Both the position numbers and the translations under genes were made by a program. Source: DAONJL01 sp035405645 [NCBI: bacterium] (GTDB lineage Bacteria; JAGOBX01; DAONJL01). From it: a DNA stretch of 21,594 nt. A model generated the notes under the pieces. The model made no database searches, had not been told where the DNA came from, and worked only from the letters and a program-made list of their open reading frames with translations. Below, in pieces: positions 7,045 to 15,388 of this stretch. How positions within the stretch are numbered: the stretch's first letter is position 1; each line of letters starts with the position of its first letter. The DNA lies in assembly GCA_035405645.1 (NCBI GenBank), contig DAONJL010000044.1:1-21594 (forward strand), read 5' to 3'.

Positions 7045-8101
7045 GAAATTATTACAATTAGAAGAAAAATACAATTTGTTGCAGAAAAGATTACAAATAG
7101 AAATAACAAAAAATAATATTGAAGAATGGAAGAAAATATCAAAAGAAATATCAGAATTAGAACCAGTGATAAAAGAATATCAGAATTATAAAAGACTTAT
7201 GCAACAAAAAGAAGAATGTAAAGAATTATTAAATAGTAATGATAGTGAATTTATAGAATTAGCAAAAGAAGATTTAAAAAAACTTGAAGAACAAATAGAA
7301 AAAGTAAATATAAATTTAAAAAGGTTATTATTACCAAAAGACCCACTTGATGAGAAAAATATAATAGTAGAAATAAGAGCTGGGACAGGTGGCGAAGAAG
7401 CAGCATTATTTGCAGCTGATTTATTTAGAATGTATGTGCGATATGCCGAAAAACAAAAATGGAAAGTATCAATATATGATTCAAATCCAACAGGAAAAGG
7501 TGGCTATAAAGAAATAATATTTTCAATAAGTGGAAAAAATGTATATAGTAAGATGAAATATGAAGGTGGAGTTCATCGAGTGCAACGAGTGCCAGAAACA
7601 GAAGCACAGGGGAGAATCCATACATCAGCAATAACAGTAGCAGTTTTACCAGAAATGGAAGAAGTAGAAGTAAATATAAATCCAAATGATTTAAAAATAG
7701 ATACATATCGAGCATCAGGATGTGGTGGTCAGCATGTAAATAGAACAGATTCAGCAGTTAGAATAACACACATACCAACAGGAATAGTAGTAACCTGTCA
7801 GGATGAAAAATCACAAATAAAAAATAGAGCCAGAGCAATGTCTGTATTAAGAGCGCGTTTATTTGAAAAATTTTATAATGAAGAATTAGAGAAGCGTTCA
7901 CAACAGCGTAGAATAATGGTTGGCACTGGTGATAGAAGTGAAAAAATCAGAACATATAATTATCCACAAAATAGAGTTACAGACCATAGAATAAATTTAA
8001 CATTATATAAATTAGACCAGGTGCTTGATGGTGAACTTGATGAAATAATTGAAAATTTAATATTAGCAGATGAAGTAGAAAAAATGCGGACAATAGCATA
8101 A
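7037..8101 (+). CDS. prfA: Peptide chain release factor 1 (RF1)
   Basis: RF1 reads the stop codons UAA and UAG in the ribosomal A site and triggers release of the finished peptide. The 354 residues include the codon-recognition PxT motif as PET (186-188), followed by [10 protein letters not shown], and the catalytic GGQ (230-232) in [19 protein letters not shown]. Most relatives have Ala where this protein has Cys229. ATG 7037 was chosen, with AAAGG 11 bases upstream inside the end of the DUF1385 gene; a TTG two codons earlier is less likely. The methyltransferase gene prmC, which modifies the GGQ glutamine and often follows prfA, is not adjacent. Confidence 0.97.
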   Translation: MIEKLLQLEEKYNLLQKRLQIEITKNNIEEWKKISKEISELEPVIKEYQNYKRLMQQKEECKELLNSNDSEFIELAKEDLKKLEEQIEKVNINLKRLLLPKDPLDEKNIIVEIRAGTGGEEAALFAADLFRMYVRYAEKQKWKVSIYDSNPTGKGGYKEIIFSISGKNVYSKMKYEGGVHRVQRVPETEAQGRIHTSAITVAVLPEMEEVEVNINPNDLKIDTYRASGCGGQHVNRTDSAVRITHIPTGIVVTCQDEKSQIKNRARAMSVLRARLFEKFYNEELEKRSQQRRIMVGTGDRSEKIRTYNYPQNRVTDHRINLTLYKLDQVLDGELDEIIENLILADEVEKMRTIA

Positions 8102-8102
8102 A

Positions 8103-9488
8103 ATGGAAAACGAAAAAAGAAATATTTTAATTATTGAAGATGATGAGATACAATTGAATTCATTAGCAGAAGGACTTGAAGTTTTTTTTGACAATGTAAA
8201 TATTTTAAAAGCAAAAAATGGAGAAGAAGGTCTTAAAATACTTAATAATGAAGATATTGCAGTTACAATTATTGATCTATTTCTACAAGATAAAACACTT
8301 TCAGGAATGGATATTTTAAAAGAGATTAAATCTAAATTGTTAACAACAGAAGTAATAATGATAACAGGTCATTCAAGTGTAGAAACAGCAGTAGAAGCAA
8401 TGCAAAAAGGTGCATTTACATATCTTACAAAACCAATAAATTTAAGTGAATTACGCGAAGTAGTAAAAAGGGCATTAGAATCACAATATATAAAATTACA
8501 AAATATAAATCTAAAAAATTTATTAGAAGAAAAATTTTCAATTAAAAATATTATTGGCAGACATCCAACAATGCTAAAAATATTTGAAACAATAAAACTT
8601 GTAGCACCAACAAATGCGTCAGTATTAATTCAAGGTGAAAGTGGAACAGGTAAAGAATTAATTGCACGAGCAATTCATTATAATAGTTTAAGAACAAATG
8701 GAGCATTTATTGCAATGAATTGTGCGGCAATTTCAGAAGGAATTTTAGAAAGTGAATTATTTGGTCATGAGAAAGGTGCATTTACAGGAGCAATAGCACA
8801 AAAAAAAGGAAAATTTGAAATGGCAAATAAAGGCACATTATTTTTAGATGAGATAGGAGATATGCCACTTTCAACACAGGTCAAATTATTACGAGTGCTT
8901 GAAGTTCGTGAATTTGAACGCGTCGGCGGTTCAACGCCAATTAAAGTTGATATTCGATTAATTTCTGCAACGAATCAAGATTTAGAACAATTAGTGCAGG
9001 AAAAAAGATTTCGTGAAGACTTATATTTTCGAATTAAAGTAATAACAATAAAAATTCCACCTTTGCGCGAGAGAAAATCTGATATTCCTTTTCTTATTCA
9101 ATATTTTATTGAGACATTTTCAAAAGAGAATAAAAAAGAAATTGTTTCAATAGATAAGAATTGTTTGAAAATTTTGTATGATTATGATTGGCCAGGTAAT
9201 GTCCGAGAATTAAAAAATGTTATAGAAAGTATGATGATTGTAGCACAGGGCAATGTTTTAACAATTGATGATATTCCTGATGAAATAAAAAAGAATAGCA
9301 CAATAATAAAACGGGTTAATGATAAAAAAGAAATAAGAGCGGGCTTAACATTAAATGAACTTGAGAAACAATTAATAGAAGAAACATTAAAATATACAAA
9401 TGGAAAAAAAGTAGAAGCAGCAAAGATGCTTGGAATAGGGCTTCGAACATTATATAGAAAAATAGAAGAATATAAACTAAATTATTGA
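8103..9488 (+). CDS. Sigma-54-dependent response regulator, NtrC family
   Basis: This two-component response regulator activates RNA polymerase carrying sigma-54. The 461 residues have the full three-domain layout. The receiver domain (about 6-120) has acidic residues D13/D14, phosphoacceptor D58 (IIDLFLQD) and a conserved lysine in YLTKP. The AAA+ ATPase domain has Walker A GESGTGKE (178-185), the sigma-54-contacting GAFTGA (225-230) and LFLDEIGDMP as Walker B. A Fis-type helix-turn-helix ends the protein (about 420-458, VEAAKMLGIGLRTLYRKI). It starts 1 base after the prfA stop. No partner histidine kinase is encoded in the window, and no sigma-54 promoter (TGGCAC-N5-TTGCA type) was found in the intergenic DNA. 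Confidence 0.95.
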   Translation: MENEKRNILIIEDDEIQLNSLAEGLEVFFDNVNILKAKNGEEGLKILNNEDIAVTIIDLFLQDKTLSGMDILKEIKSKLLTTEVIMITGHSSVETAVEAMQKGAFTYLTKPINLSELREVVKRALESQYIKLQNINLKNLLEEKFSIKNIIGRHPTMLKIFETIKLVAPTNASVLIQGESGTGKELIARAIHYNSLRTNGAFIAMNCAAISEGILESELFGHEKGAFTGAIAQKKGKFEMANKGTLFLDEIGDMPLSTQVKLLRVLEVREFERVGGSTPIKVDIRLISATNQDLEQLVQEKRFREDLYFRIKVITIKIPPLRERKSDIPFLIQYFIETFSKENKKEIVSIDKNCLKILYDYDWPGNVRELKNVIESMMIVAQGNVLTIDDIPDEIKKNSTIIKRVNDKKEIRAGLTLNELEKQLIEETLKYTNGKKVEAAKMLGIGLRTLYRKIEEYKLNY

Positions 9489-9498
9489 GGTATAAAAA

Positions 9499-9963
9499 AT
9501 GTTTAAAAAATCAAAATTAAAAAAATGTCATTTATTTTCCAATTTAACTGATGAAGAATTAAAATTAGTAGCTGATATAACAGAAGAACGAAAAGAAAAA
9601 AAGGGAACAGTTCTTTTTTATGAAGGTTCAAATAATCAAGATTTATACTTAATTATTGATGGGACAGTAGAAATCTCAATTTGTATAACATTAGAAGAAA
9701 AATTTGTTATCACAAAAGTAAAAAATGGCGGAATAATTGGTGATTTTGCTTTTGTTGATGAAGGTGCTCGTTCTGCGACTGCTACTGTTGTTGATGATGC
9801 GCATTTATTAGTTATCAGTAAATCAGCATTTGAAAAATTAATTTTTGAGCATCCGAGAATTGGTTTAGTCATATATAAAGAGTTAGCAAAAGAAGTATGT
9901 AAAAAAATTCGTGAACGAAATAAAGAATTAAGGTCATCATTAATTTGGGAATCACTCGAATAA
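9499..9963 (+). CDS. Cyclic-nucleotide-binding domain protein without DNA-binding domain
   Basis: This 154-residue single-domain protein has the Crp/cNMP-binding fold: an N-terminal LFSNLTDEEL, the beta-roll segment LYLIIDGTVEI, and a phosphate-binding cassette GDFAFVDEGARSATATV (81-97) with the Glu/Asp and Arg91-Ser92 expected for binding a cyclic nucleotide. A C-terminal helix (about 118-150) follows, but there is no helix-turn-helix, so it is not a Crp-like transcription factor. It is probably a sensor or regulatory subunit acting on a partner. The start ATG has GAGG 8 bases upstream, overlapping the stop of the response regulator. The ligand is unknown. Confidence 0.88.
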   Translation: MFKKSKLKKCHLFSNLTDEELKLVADITEERKEKKGTVLFYEGSNNQDLYLIIDGTVEISICITLEEKFVITKVKNGGIIGDFAFVDEGARSATATVVDDAHLLVISKSAFEKLIFEHPRIGLVIYKELAKEVCKKIRERNKELRSSLIWESLE

Positions 9964-9981
9964 TTGTTTTGTAACTAATTA

Positions 9982-11736
9982 ATGGATACAAAAGAAAATA
10001 TTGAAATTGAGAAAAAAAATTCATTTCTATTAATAAAAATCAATGGGCATTATCTTTCGAGTAGATATAATCCAGAAAAAGAAGCAATAAGAAGTTTTGA
10101 AAAAATAAAAGAGAAGAATGTATATATTTTTTTTGGAATAGGTAGTGGTTATTTATTTAATTTAATATACAATTCAAATAACTTCAAACAAAAAAAAATA
10201 TTTATCATTGAAAAAAATAATGATTTAATTTGCTTATTAAAAAAAGAGTTTTGTTTTGATTTTAATTTTTCAAATATTATATTGATAAACGAAATAAGCG
10301 AATTAAATAAGGTATTAGTTTATTTTGAATTTGAAGATTTATTTTCATTTGAAATAATTAAAAATCAAGTAGAAACAGAAATTTTATATAAAGATTTTTT
10401 TAATGAAATTGAAAAAAAATTTTTTTGGTATATAAATGAAATAAAACAAAATTTTTTAACAAAATTAATTTTAGAAAAAGAATGGAATAAAAATTCAATA
10501 ATAAATTTCAAGGAAATAATTAATGCAAATTCAATTAATTTTTTAGTAAATAAATTTAAAAATGTTCCGGGTATATTAATAAGTGCAGGTCCTTCGCTTG
10601 ATAAAAATATAAATGAATTAAAAGATTATGTAGATAAGTGTGTAATAGTTGCAGTTGATACAGCATTAAAAACATGTAAATTGCAAAATATCAAACCAGA
10701 TTTTATTTATTCACTTGATTGTAATCGTGCTAATTTTTCTGATTTTTTAAATGTTCAAACAGATGAATTAAATCTTATTTTTGATTTTGTTGTTTATCCT
10801 GATATAATCACAAATTTTAGAGGACGAAAATTTTTTTCAATAACAGGTCATGAAAAAAATATAAATAATAATTATTTTGTTGAATATATTGAATTTTACA
10901 ATTGGTTAAAGTCATTTTTAAATTTTGATTTACCTTATATTCAAACAGGCGGTTCAGTTGCTCATTCAGCATTTGATTTTTTACGAATTTGTGGTTGTAA
11001 TCCAATTATTCTTATAGGCCAGGACCTTGCATATAGTAATTTTAAACATCACACAATTACCAAATTAAATTATGAGGGAATAAATAAATTTTTTACATTG
11101 GAGACTGAATTTTTTAATATTAGTTTAAATAAAAATTTACTGAAAATAAAAGGGTATTATGATGAATTTGTTTTTACAGATAGTGTGTTGTATGGTTATT
11201 TAAAATGGTTTGAAGATGCAGGAGAAAAATTAAATAAATTTATTGAGTTAATAAATTCAACAGAAGGTGGAGCAGAAATTAAAAATTTCCAAAAAATAAG
11301 ATTATCAGACGCATTAAAGAAATATTGTAAAAATACATTAGATAAAAATTTTATAAATAATAGTAATGATAATATTTTTAAAGAAAATAAAAATTTGATT
11401 TTAGATAAGATAATTGAAAAGATAAATGAATTTGAATTAGTAAGAGAAAAATGTTTAACATTTATGAAAAAAATAGAAGAGAATTACAAAAATAAAATTG
11501 TATTAAATAAAGATGAAATAAATGCAGCAGAAAAAAATATATTAGAAACAGAAAAATTTTTTATAAAAATATTTTTAAAAGATTACAAATATAGATTACT
11601 GGCATTGAAGATGAATAAAAATATCAGTGAAAATGAATATAATTATTTATCAGCAGTAATATTTTTTAAATTAATGATTGAAGCAGTTGATTATTTTCAA
11701 CCATTATTTCAAAATTTGTATAATAAATTAAAATAA
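9982..11736 (+). CDS. DUF115 / motility-accessory-factor-like protein, probable glycosyltransferase
   Basis: This 584-residue protein contains a DUF115 (MptE-like) domain in the middle, about 185-360, with the nucleotide-binding-like ISAGPSLDKNI (GPS at 203-205) and the acidic stretch DFIYSLDCNR. The N-terminal part (about 30-110) contains NVYIFFGIGSGYLF, as in the motility accessory factor (Maf) family, which transfers nonulosonic acids to flagellin in several bacteria. The C-terminal 150 residues are helical and charged. No flagellar or sugar-synthesis gene lies in the window, so the acceptor is unknown. ATG 9982 follows the cNMP gene after 18 bases without a clear ribosome binding site. 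The stop overlaps the next gene by 1 base. Confidence 0.82.
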   Translation: MDTKENIEIEKKNSFLLIKINGHYLSSRYNPEKEAIRSFEKIKEKNVYIFFGIGSGYLFNLIYNSNNFKQKKIFIIEKNNDLICLLKKEFCFDFNFSNIILINEISELNKVLVYFEFEDLFSFEIIKNQVETEILYKDFFNEIEKKFFWYINEIKQNFLTKLILEKEWNKNSIINFKEIINANSINFLVNKFKNVPGILISAGPSLDKNINELKDYVDKCVIVAVDTALKTCKLQNIKPDFIYSLDCNRANFSDFLNVQTDELNLIFDFVVYPDIITNFRGRKFFSITGHEKNINNNYFVEYIEFYNWLKSFLNFDLPYIQTGGSVAHSAFDFLRICGCNPIILIGQDLAYSNFKHHTITKLNYEGINKFFTLETEFFNISLNKNLLKIKGYYDEFVFTDSVLYGYLKWFEDAGEKLNKFIELINSTEGGAEIKNFQKIRLSDALKKYCKNTLDKNFINNSNDNIFKENKNLILDKIIEKINEFELVREKCLTFMKKIEENYKNKIVLNKDEINAAEKNILETEKFFIKIFLKDYKYRLLALKMNKNISENEYNYLSAVIFFKLMIEAVDYFQPLFQNLYNKLK

Positions 11737-12215
11737 TGGAAAAATTTATCGCTGATGCAATGTTAGGTAAATTAGCAAAATATTTAAGAATGTTTAATAT
11801 TGATACAAAATATATAAAAAATATAAATGATGAGGAATTAATGCAAATTGCAAAAAGCGAAAATAGAATAGTGTTAACAAGAGATAGATTATTAATCAAG
11901 CGAAAATTTTTTAAAACACATAAATATATTTTTATTAAAGGAGATAAAATAATTGACCAATTAAAAATATTTAATAAATATTACAAATTAGCAATTGATA
12001 ATGATTTAAAATATTGTTTGCGATGTAATAATTTAATAGAAGAAATAGAAAAAGAAAAGATAATAAATTGTGTGCCACCATTTGTTTTTAATACACAGGA
12101 AAAATTTTATGTATGTCATAATTGTAATCGAATATATTGGTCTGGCACACATAATATTCGAATGCAAGAGAGATTGAAAGAAATATTAAAAAAGATAAAT
12201 GAAGCAAAGGAGTAA
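11736..12215 (+). CDS. Mut7-C RNase domain protein (DUF82, PIN-like) with zinc ribbon
   Basis: This 159-residue protein matches the Mut7-C / DUF82 pattern. The N-terminus FIADAMLGKLAKYLRMFNID carries the conserved Asp7. Acidic residues follow in NDEELMQIA and LTRDRLL (Asp50), forming a PIN-like nuclease core. The C-terminal half has a zinc ribbon with CLRC (94-97) and CHNC (127-130), followed by YWSGTH. Family members are predicted RNases, but few have been tested. It overlaps the DUF115 stop by 1 base (TAATG) and ends 3 bases before the Mur ligase, whose ribosome binding site lies in its last codons. Confidence 0.88.
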   Translation: MEKFIADAMLGKLAKYLRMFNIDTKYIKNINDEELMQIAKSENRIVLTRDRLLIKRKFFKTHKYIFIKGDKIIDQLKIFNKYYKLAIDNDLKYCLRCNNLIEEIEKEKIINCVPPFVFNTQEKFYVCHNCNRIYWSGTHNIRMQERLKEILKKINEAKE

Positions 12216-12218
12216 AAG

Positions 12219-13598
12219 ATGAATTATTATTTTCTTGGTATTTGTGGAATAGGTATGTCTGGAATAGCATACATAATAAAAAAAATGAATTTAAAAGATT
12301 TAGTAATAGGTTCAGACCGTTTTTTTGATAATAATAAAAATTTAGATATAAAAAATAAATTAGAAAAAAATGGAATAATAATAGTTCCACAAAATTTAGA
12401 AGTTTATAATAAATATAAAATTGATTTAATAGTTGTATCAACAGCAATATCAGATGATTTATTAGAAATAAAAGAAGCAAAAAAGAGAGGAATAAAAATA
12501 ATTCATAGAAGTGAGTTATTAAATGAGATAGTAAAAAAATACAAACATTCAATAGCAATCAGTGGCACATCAGGTAAATCAACAATAACAGCACTTATAG
12601 GTTATATTTTTTATGTAGGCGGAAAAGAACCAACAATAATAAATGGAGCAATAATGAATAATTTTAAAAAGGGCAATATGCTAGGAAATGCAATAAAAGG
12701 GAAAAATAAAAATTATGTAATATTTGAAGCAGATGAAAGTGATGGTTCATTTCTAAATTATAAACCAGAAACTGCAATAATATCAAATATTTCACTTGAC
12801 CATCAGGAAATAACAAAATTAAAAGAATTATTTTTTTCATTTAGTAAAAATGTAAATAAAAATTTGATTATAAATAGTGATTGTGAAAATAGTAATAGTA
12901 TAAAATTCAATTGTAAAAAAAAGATATACAAAATAACAAAAAACAAAATACCAGGAAATATCAAAGAATTAAAAATCGAAGGATTAAATATTTCATTTAA
13001 ATATAAAGGAAATATAATAAAATTTCGATATCCTGGTTATTATAATTTATTAAATATTTTATTTAGTATAAAAGTAGCAGAGATATATAAAATCAAAAAA
13101 GAAGCAATAATAAAAGCATTAAATACATATAAAGGATTATATCGAAGATTTGATATAAAATTAAAAGAAAAAAATTATTTAGTGCTTGATGATTATGCAC
13201 ATAATCCAGATAAAATTGAGAATTTTATTCAAACAATAACAAAACTGCAGAAACGAAATTTTTTTATATTTCAACCACATGGTTTTGGACCAACTAATTT
13301 AATGTTTGAAGGTTATGTAAATACATTTTTAAAGAATATAAAAAGAGATGATTATTTGATTTTATTACCAGTATTTTATGCAGGCGGCAAAATAAATAAA
13401 ATCAGAGATTCATATTCAATATATAAAGAATTGAAGAAAAATAATTTTAAGAATGTTTATTATATAAAGGAGCGAAAAAAAGTAATTGAATTTATAAAAA
13501 AGAAAAAAATAAAAAATTCAGTAATAGCAGTATTTGGAGCACGAGATAATTCACTAAATGATTTTGCAAATGAAATAGCGAAGAGTTTAATTAAATAA
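12219..13598 (+). CDS. MurC-like Mur ligase (UDP-N-acetylmuramate ligase family), variant active site
   Basis: This is an ATP-dependent amide ligase with the three Mur domains. The N-terminal Rossmann domain begins FLGICGIGMSGIA, as in MurC. The central domain has the P-loop SGTSGKST (115-122) and EADESDGSFL, again MurC-like. The C-terminal domain has GLYRRFDI, DDYAHNP, FQPHGFGPTN and FGARDNSLNDFA. The order and the EADESD and RRFD motifs place it nearer MurC (L-alanine addition) than Mpl. Three usual MurC motifs differ: GTHGKTT is GTSGKST, HRF is HGF, and GAGD is GARD. It may therefore be a MurC paralogue with another substrate or a lineage-specific MurC. No other murein genes adjoin it. AAAGGAG lies about 7 bases before the ATG. 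Confidence 0.8.
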   Translation: MNYYFLGICGIGMSGIAYIIKKMNLKDLVIGSDRFFDNNKNLDIKNKLEKNGIIIVPQNLEVYNKYKIDLIVVSTAISDDLLEIKEAKKRGIKIIHRSELLNEIVKKYKHSIAISGTSGKSTITALIGYIFYVGGKEPTIINGAIMNNFKKGNMLGNAIKGKNKNYVIFEADESDGSFLNYKPETAIISNISLDHQEITKLKELFFSFSKNVNKNLIINSDCENSNSIKFNCKKKIYKITKNKIPGNIKELKIEGLNISFKYKGNIIKFRYPGYYNLLNILFSIKVAEIYKIKKEAIIKALNTYKGLYRRFDIKLKEKNYLVLDDYAHNPDKIENFIQTITKLQKRNFFIFQPHGFGPTNLMFEGYVNTFLKNIKRDDYLILLPVFYAGGKINKIRDSYSIYKELKKNNFKNVYYIKERKKVIEFIKKKKIKNSVIAVFGARDNSLNDFANEIAKSLIK

Positions 13599-13601
13599 AT
13601 T

Positions 13602-14453
13602 ATGATAACAGTAAAAAATTTATCGTTTAAATATAGAACATTTTATAATGATTTATTTGAACTAAAAAATATTGAATTTGAAATAAAACAAAATGAATTT
13701 GTAATATTAGTAGGAAAATCAGGAAGTGGCAAAAGCACATTAGCAAAAATATTAGCAGGCTTATATAAAGATTATAATGGTTCAGTAAAAATAAAAAATG
13801 AGGAATTAAAAAAAATAAAAGATTTAAAAGATGTAATATCAATATCATTTCAATTTCCAGAAAATCAATTTTTTTTAGATAATGTGATTGGTGAATTAGC
13901 ATTTGGCTTAAAAATAAGAAATTATAGTAATGAAGAAATAATTAAACGAATAAAAAATGTTTGTAATATCATAAATTTTCCAATAGAAAAATATCAATGT
14001 TATTCGCCATTTGATTTAAGTAGTGGCGAACAACGAAAATTAGGATTAGCAATTGTATTATTACTTGATACAGAAATAATAATATTAGATGAACCATTAT
14101 GTGGTATAGATGCAAATGGAAGAAAACAATTTATAAAAATATTTGAAAATTTAAAAACAAAACAGAACAAAACAATTATATATATCACACATTCGCCTGA
14201 AGAAGTATTTTATTTAACAGATAAAATAATAATACTTGATAAAGGCGAAATAATATGTTTTAGCGAAAAAGAAGATTTAATAAATAAAAAAATTGATGAT
14301 GAAAATCTATATAATTATTTACCTGAAAATTTTTATTATGTAAATAAATATCGTAAAGAAGGAATTAAATTTGAAAAGAATTATTATTCACCAAAAAATT
14401 TAGTAAAGGAATTAATAAAACAAAATTATAAAAATATAGAAAAAATCAGGTGA
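13602..14453 (+). CDS. ABC ATPase of the EcfA/CbiO type (energy-coupling factor-like)
   Basis: This 283-residue ATP-binding protein has Walker A GKSGSGKST (38-46), a Q-loop in SFQFPENQFF as in ECF vitamin and metal importers, signature LSSGEQRKLGLA, Walker B IIILDEP and H-loop ITHSPEE. The FPENQFF context and the general form are those of EcfA (CbiO) subunits, which normally act as pairs with the membrane protein EcfT and a substrate-binding S component. None of these partners is encoded nearby; the next gene is ParB-like. It starts 3 bases after the Mur ligase, without an evident Shine-Dalgarno site. The C-terminal 50 residues are lysine- and tyrosine-rich. Confidence 0.85.
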   Translation: MITVKNLSFKYRTFYNDLFELKNIEFEIKQNEFVILVGKSGSGKSTLAKILAGLYKDYNGSVKIKNEELKKIKDLKDVISISFQFPENQFFLDNVIGELAFGLKIRNYSNEEIIKRIKNVCNIINFPIEKYQCYSPFDLSSGEQRKLGLAIVLLLDTEIIILDEPLCGIDANGRKQFIKIFENLKTKQNKTIIYITHSPEEVFYLTDKIIILDKGEIICFSEKEDLINKKIDDENLYNYLPENFYYVNKYRKEGIKFEKNYYSPKNLVKELIKQNYKNIEKIR

Positions 14454-14462
14454 TGCAAATTA

Positions 14463-15386
14463 ATGAAAAATATAGAATTAAAAATAATAAAAACAAATAA
14501 TAAAAAATTAAGAATAACAGAAGATAAAGATATAGTAGAATTACAGAAGAATATCGAAAAAGAAGGGCTATTAGTTCCAATAATAATCGATGAAGGAAAT
14601 AATATAATAAGTGGTTTTAAAAGAGTCGAAATATTTAAAAAGATTGGAAAAAAAGAAATACCAACAATAATTAAAACATTTAGTAATGAAAGAGAAAAAA
14701 TAAAATTTATAATAGAAGATAATATAAGGTATAGGAAATTATATGCAACAGAAATAATGCGTTCAATTAAATTATTATTAAGTTATAATTATGAAAATAA
14801 TGAAATAGCAGAAATATTAAAAATTCCAGTTGGTTATATAAATCATTATTTAATATTATCAGAATTACCAGAAAAAATAAAAGAGGAAATAAATAAAGAA
14901 AAATTAAGTATAAAAAATATAGAAAAAATAAAATATTTAGTTAGCAAAAATTTTACACCATTAATTTTTTTTCTTGCGGAAAATAATGCAAATGCAAATA
15001 CACAGGGTATGGTTTTTGAATATACAATTGAAATAATATTACGAGACAAAATAAACGCAGAAGAATTTTTTGAAAAGATAAATATAAAAGAAATAATAAA
15101 TAATGTAAAATTAAATACAACACAAAAAGTAGATAAGGTCTATAAAAAGATATATGAATTAAGGTATCCAGATATATCAACAGCCCAAAATTCATTTAAT
15201 TCGATTGTTCGCAAATATTTTAAAAATAGCAATGTTAAAATTTCTCCACCATTAAATTTTGAAGGTGATTATATAAAATTAGAAGCAAAATTAAAAAAAG
15301 AAATAGAAGTAAAAAATTTAATATATGATTTAGAAAGTTTTTATAGAGATAAAGTAATATCAAAATTGAAAGATTTGTTTATCTAA
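14463..15386 (+). CDS. ParB/Spo0J-like protein
   Basis: This 307-residue protein has a ParB N-terminal domain (about 3-95) in which the CTP-binding ParB motif GERR is replaced by SGFKR (50-54), as in many ParB-like side families. It is followed by NIRYRKLYATEIMRSIKLLL and a helix-turn-helix (about 114-140, EIAEILKIPVGYINHYL) as in ParB/KorB. The C-terminal 120 residues are not recognisable; they contain a lysine-rich, probably DNA-contacting part. No parA lies beside it, so it is probably not the chromosome partition ParB. It lies between the EcfA-like gene and mfd, with gaps of 9 and 2 bases. Its role is unknown; DNA binding is an inference. Confidence 0.78.
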   Translation: MKNIELKIIKTNNKKLRITEDKDIVELQKNIEKEGLLVPIIIDEGNNIISGFKRVEIFKKIGKKEIPTIIKTFSNEREKIKFIIEDNIRYRKLYATEIMRSIKLLLSYNYENNEIAEILKIPVGYINHYLILSELPEKIKEEINKEKLSIKNIEKIKYLVSKNFTPLIFFLAENNANANTQGMVFEYTIEIILRDKINAEEFFEKINIKEIINNVKLNTTQKVDKVYKKIYELRYPDISTAQNSFNSIVRKYFKNSNVKISPPLNFEGDYIKLEAKLKKEIEVKNLIYDLESFYRDKVISKLKDLFI

Positions 15387-15388
15387 TA

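Noticed and set aside
7921-7940. TGGCAC sequence that could be the -24 part of a sigma-54 promoter
   Set aside because: It lies inside prfA, and the matching -12 element (TTGC) is not at the required distance. Other TGGCAC hits are also inside genes.
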